The notes beneath the pieces are model-generated. The model saw only the letters and a list, made by a program, of their open reading frames with translations. It did not search any database and was not told where the DNA came from. The translations under genes were made by a program, and so were the position numbers. Positions 12,011-12,375 of a stretch of 12,375 nt of DNA are shown here, piece by piece. The stretch is from assembly GCA_013298205.1 (NCBI GenBank), contig JAAFJZ010000029.1, positions 1-12,375 on the forward strand. The letters run 5' to 3'. How positions within the stretch are numbered: position 1 is the first letter of the stretch; every line of letters begins with the position of its first letter. Source of the DNA: Cytophagales bacterium. Its GTDB lineage: Bacteria; Bacteroidota; Bacteroidia; Cytophagales; UBA9547.

Positions 12011-12375
12011 ATGAAAATTTTAGCCATTATTCCCTCTCGCTATGCTTCTACTCGCTTTCCGGGCAAACCTTTGGTAGATATTAAGGGCAAAACTATGATT
12101 CAAAGGGTGTATGAACAAACGGCTAAATCTACTCGAATAGATAAACTTATTGTGGCAACTGACGATGAGCGAATTTTTAAGCATGTGGAAGGCTTTGGGG
12201 GCAGGGCTATCATGACGTCTTCGAGCCATGCTACGGGTACAGATCGCTGCAATGAGGTAATGAATAAAATGGGGCAGGAATTTGATTTTGCTATCAATGT
12301 GCAGGGTGATGAACCTTTTTTGGTGCCTGAGCAGATAGATGAATTGTGCAATTGTATGAGCGAGGCCACGCAATT
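12011..12375 (+). CDS. kdsB: 3-deoxy-manno-octulosonate cytidylyltransferase (CMP-Kdo synthetase), C-terminus outside window
   Basis: Activates Kdo to CMP-Kdo with CTP for lipopolysaccharide inner-core/lipid A assembly in the cytosol. The 121 codons visible show the signature nucleotide-binding start MKILAIIPSRYASTRFPGKP (1-20), VATDDERI (48-55), the substrate loop SSHATGTDRCNEV (71-83) and the metal-binding VQGDEPF with D100. Family members are about 240-250 residues, so about half is visible. The ATG at 12011 places the PSR motif at the usual distance. Codon use (AGG, GGG, CGC, GTG) is more GC-rich than in ahcY or the ABC-3C genes. This is a core gene and marks the right edge of the accessory block. 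Confidence 0.96.
   Translation, partial: MKILAIIPSRYASTRFPGKPLVDIKGKTMIQRVYEQTAKSTRIDKLIVATDDERIFKHVEGFGGRAIMTSSSHATGTDRCNEVMNKMGQEFDFAINVQGDEPFLVPEQIDELCNCMSEATQ

Noticed and set aside
12020..12373. Minus-strand open frames across kdsB
   Set aside because: They are antisense shadows of kdsB, whose plus-strand frame has clear family motifs.
1..12375. CRISPR array, tRNA or rRNA genes
   Set aside because: No regularly spaced direct repeats with unique spacers and no tRNA- or rRNA-like sequence were seen on either strand.

Overview
The window looks like chromosome of a low-GC member of the Bacteroidota, most likely Flavobacteriaceae. Intergenic DNA is very AT-rich, several genes are preceded by the Bacteroidota -7 element TAnnTTTG rather than an E. 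coli-type -10, Shine-Dalgarno sequences are weak, and the proteins read like flavobacterial ones. The organism is inferred from style, not from a marker gene.

Layout. The two ends are housekeeping genes cut by the window: ahcY (S-adenosylhomocysteine hydrolase, minus strand, 1-673) and kdsB (CMP-Kdo synthetase, plus strand, from 12011). Between them lies an accessory, defence-rich block. From left to right it holds a TIGR01777-type sugar-nucleotide epimerase broken by an internal deletion with frameshift (825-1683). Next is a toxin-antitoxin pair with an intact antitoxin (2372-2602) and a PIN-domain toxin carrying an in-frame TGA (1920-2375). A gene-free, relatively GC-rich repeat region follows (about 2640-2950).

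The next operon is a three-gene ABC-three-component (ABC-3C) conflict system on the minus strand (2951-5854): a SMEK-domain protein, a 76-residue MC6-like middle component and a DUF2326 SMC-like ATPase, all overlapping. It is followed by a single-chain Type ISP/IIG-like restriction-modification enzyme (5924-9349), 700 bases of non-coding DNA full of palindromes (9350-10057), a plus-strand pair made of a small conserved protein and a DUF2335 membrane protein (10058-10807), a 129-bp attC-like inverted-repeat element (10822-10950), and a convergent two-TM coiled-coil protein (10953-11735).

How the parts may work together. The restriction enzyme, the ABC-3C operon and the toxin-antitoxin remnant are separate defence modules with their own promoters. 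The two membrane-protein loci are candidates for further conflict modules, but their function is unknown. Most striking beyond the genes is the density of palindromes and repeats. Two diverged copies of one repeat flank the ABC-3C/restriction block in direct orientation. Three palindromic elements sit in frame inside the restriction gene. A perfect 22-bp inverted repeat and a twice-occurring AAACGCAACCTAGC hairpin lie between genes. The DUF2335 pair is bounded by related ATAGGGC/GCCCTAT ends that suggest a mobile cassette.
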